DNA from: Pseudomonadota bacterium
GTDB taxonomy: Bacteria > Pseudomonadota > Gammaproteobacteria > Xanthomonadales > Rhodanobacteraceae
Length of the DNA stretch: 6,475 nucleotides
Direction of reading: 5' to 3'
Assembly (NCBI GenBank): GCA_021783385.1
Contig: JAJXTX010000148.1
Coordinates: forward strand, 1 to 6,475
Shown here: in pieces, positions 6,283-6,475 of the stretch
Layout of the letters: each line of letters begins with the position of its first letter
Position numbering within the stretch: the stretch's first letter is position 1
Program-made: the position numbers and the translations under genes
The notes under the pieces: model-generated
Told to the model about the DNA's origin: nothing
The model's database searches: none
Seen by the model: the letters and a program-made list of their open reading frames with translations, nothing else

Positions 6283-6475
6283 GCAGGCGGACTCGACCGG
6301 CCTCACGAGCGCACCGGAGGCGCATTCGGGACAGCGAGGGCGGAAGGGTGCGGGTGCGAAGCGACGTTCAAAAACATGGCGGCAAGGATGCCGCGCGAAC
6401 TGTTCAAATCCTGTGATAGCAGGATGTCAGTTCGGTCACAGCCGCGTGCCGCTGCGCGGCGACGACAGCTCATAA
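6283..6475. other. Region upstream of egtB, no convincing gene
   Basis: These 193 bases should hold the egtB leader and promoter. In the egtB frame the sequence stays open back to a TGA near 6430, but the only start codon in that extension is the GTG at 6306, so no longer EgtB is proposed. No good sigma-70 promoter was found by eye: minus-strand TATCAC (inside the palindrome at 6408-6425) is a weak -10 candidate without a proper -35. On the plus strand a frame from ATG 6376 stays open to the edge (also with ATG 6424). It could be the start of a divergent gene, but it is only about 33 codons, has no clear ribosome binding site and no recognisable sequence, so I do not call it. Confidence 0.5.
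6408..6425. promoter_or_regulatory. 18-base interrupted palindrome, possible operator upstream of egtB
   Basis: ATCCTG, six bases (TGATAG), then CAGGAT form a perfect inverted repeat about 126 bases before the egtB start. Two 6-base arms with this spacing suit a dimeric repressor or activator. The right place for an operator and the modest GC compared with the surroundings support it. No regulator is identified and chance is possible. Confidence 0.3.

Noticed and set aside
6411..6441. CRP/Clp-like half sites TGTGA and TCACA
   Set aside because: They are about 19 bases apart rather than the 6 needed for a CRP/Clp site.
6441..6460. Hairpin GCCGCG / CGCGGC with an 8-base loop
   Set aside because: Short GC-only arms with no T-run; common by chance at this base composition.
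6376..6475. Possible start of a divergent plus-strand gene (ATG 6376 or 6424)
   Set aside because: Only about 33 codons are visible, with no good ribosome binding site or recognisable sequence. It cannot be judged without sequence beyond the edge.

Overview
The window is very GC-rich. Its proteins look gammaproteobacterial, most like Xanthomonadales of the Rhodanobacter/Dyella/Xanthomonas kind. That placement is an inference from base composition and from protein resemblance (a Xanthomonas-type nucleotide pyrophosphatase, a YnfM-type MFS protein and a proteobacterial-type EgtB/EgtD pair). No rRNA, tRNA, insertion sequence, CRISPR or phage gene is visible, so this looks like ordinary chromosome.

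Left part (1-1609): a divergent pair separated by 47 bases. On the minus strand is the N-terminal part of a glutamine-rich, probably secreted protein that runs off the left edge. On the plus strand is a complete predicted lipoprotein of the nucleotide pyrophosphatase/phosphodiesterase (NPP/ENPP) family with all expected metal and nucleophile residues.

Right part (1625-6282): four minus-strand genes in the order egtB, egtD, a DMT/EamA-type transporter, and a YnfM-like MFS transporter. EgtD trimethylates histidine to hercynine, and EgtB is the iron-dependent sulfoxide synthase that joins hercynine to a cysteine-type thiol. The two share a 4-base ATGA stop/start overlap, so they are almost certainly co-transcribed and translationally coupled. 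The C-S lyase step (EgtE) and any EgtA/EgtC genes are not in the window. EgtB carries features of the cysteine-accepting 'type II' group (a Tyr-Tyr pair, and no Asp where mycobacterial EgtB binds the gamma-glutamylcysteine carboxylate), which would make EgtA/EgtC unnecessary. The two transporters follow with gaps of 91 and 74 bases. They may be read through from egtBD or may be independent. A role in moving ergothioneine, hercynine or toxic compounds is speculation from position only.

The MFS gene ends 15 bases from the NPP gene in a convergent arrangement. The last 193 bases, upstream of egtB, hold no convincing gene. They contain a perfect 18-base interrupted palindrome that could be an operator. 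No wholly new system is evident. The best leads are the EgtB subtype, the transporter neighbourhood and the palindrome upstream of egtB.
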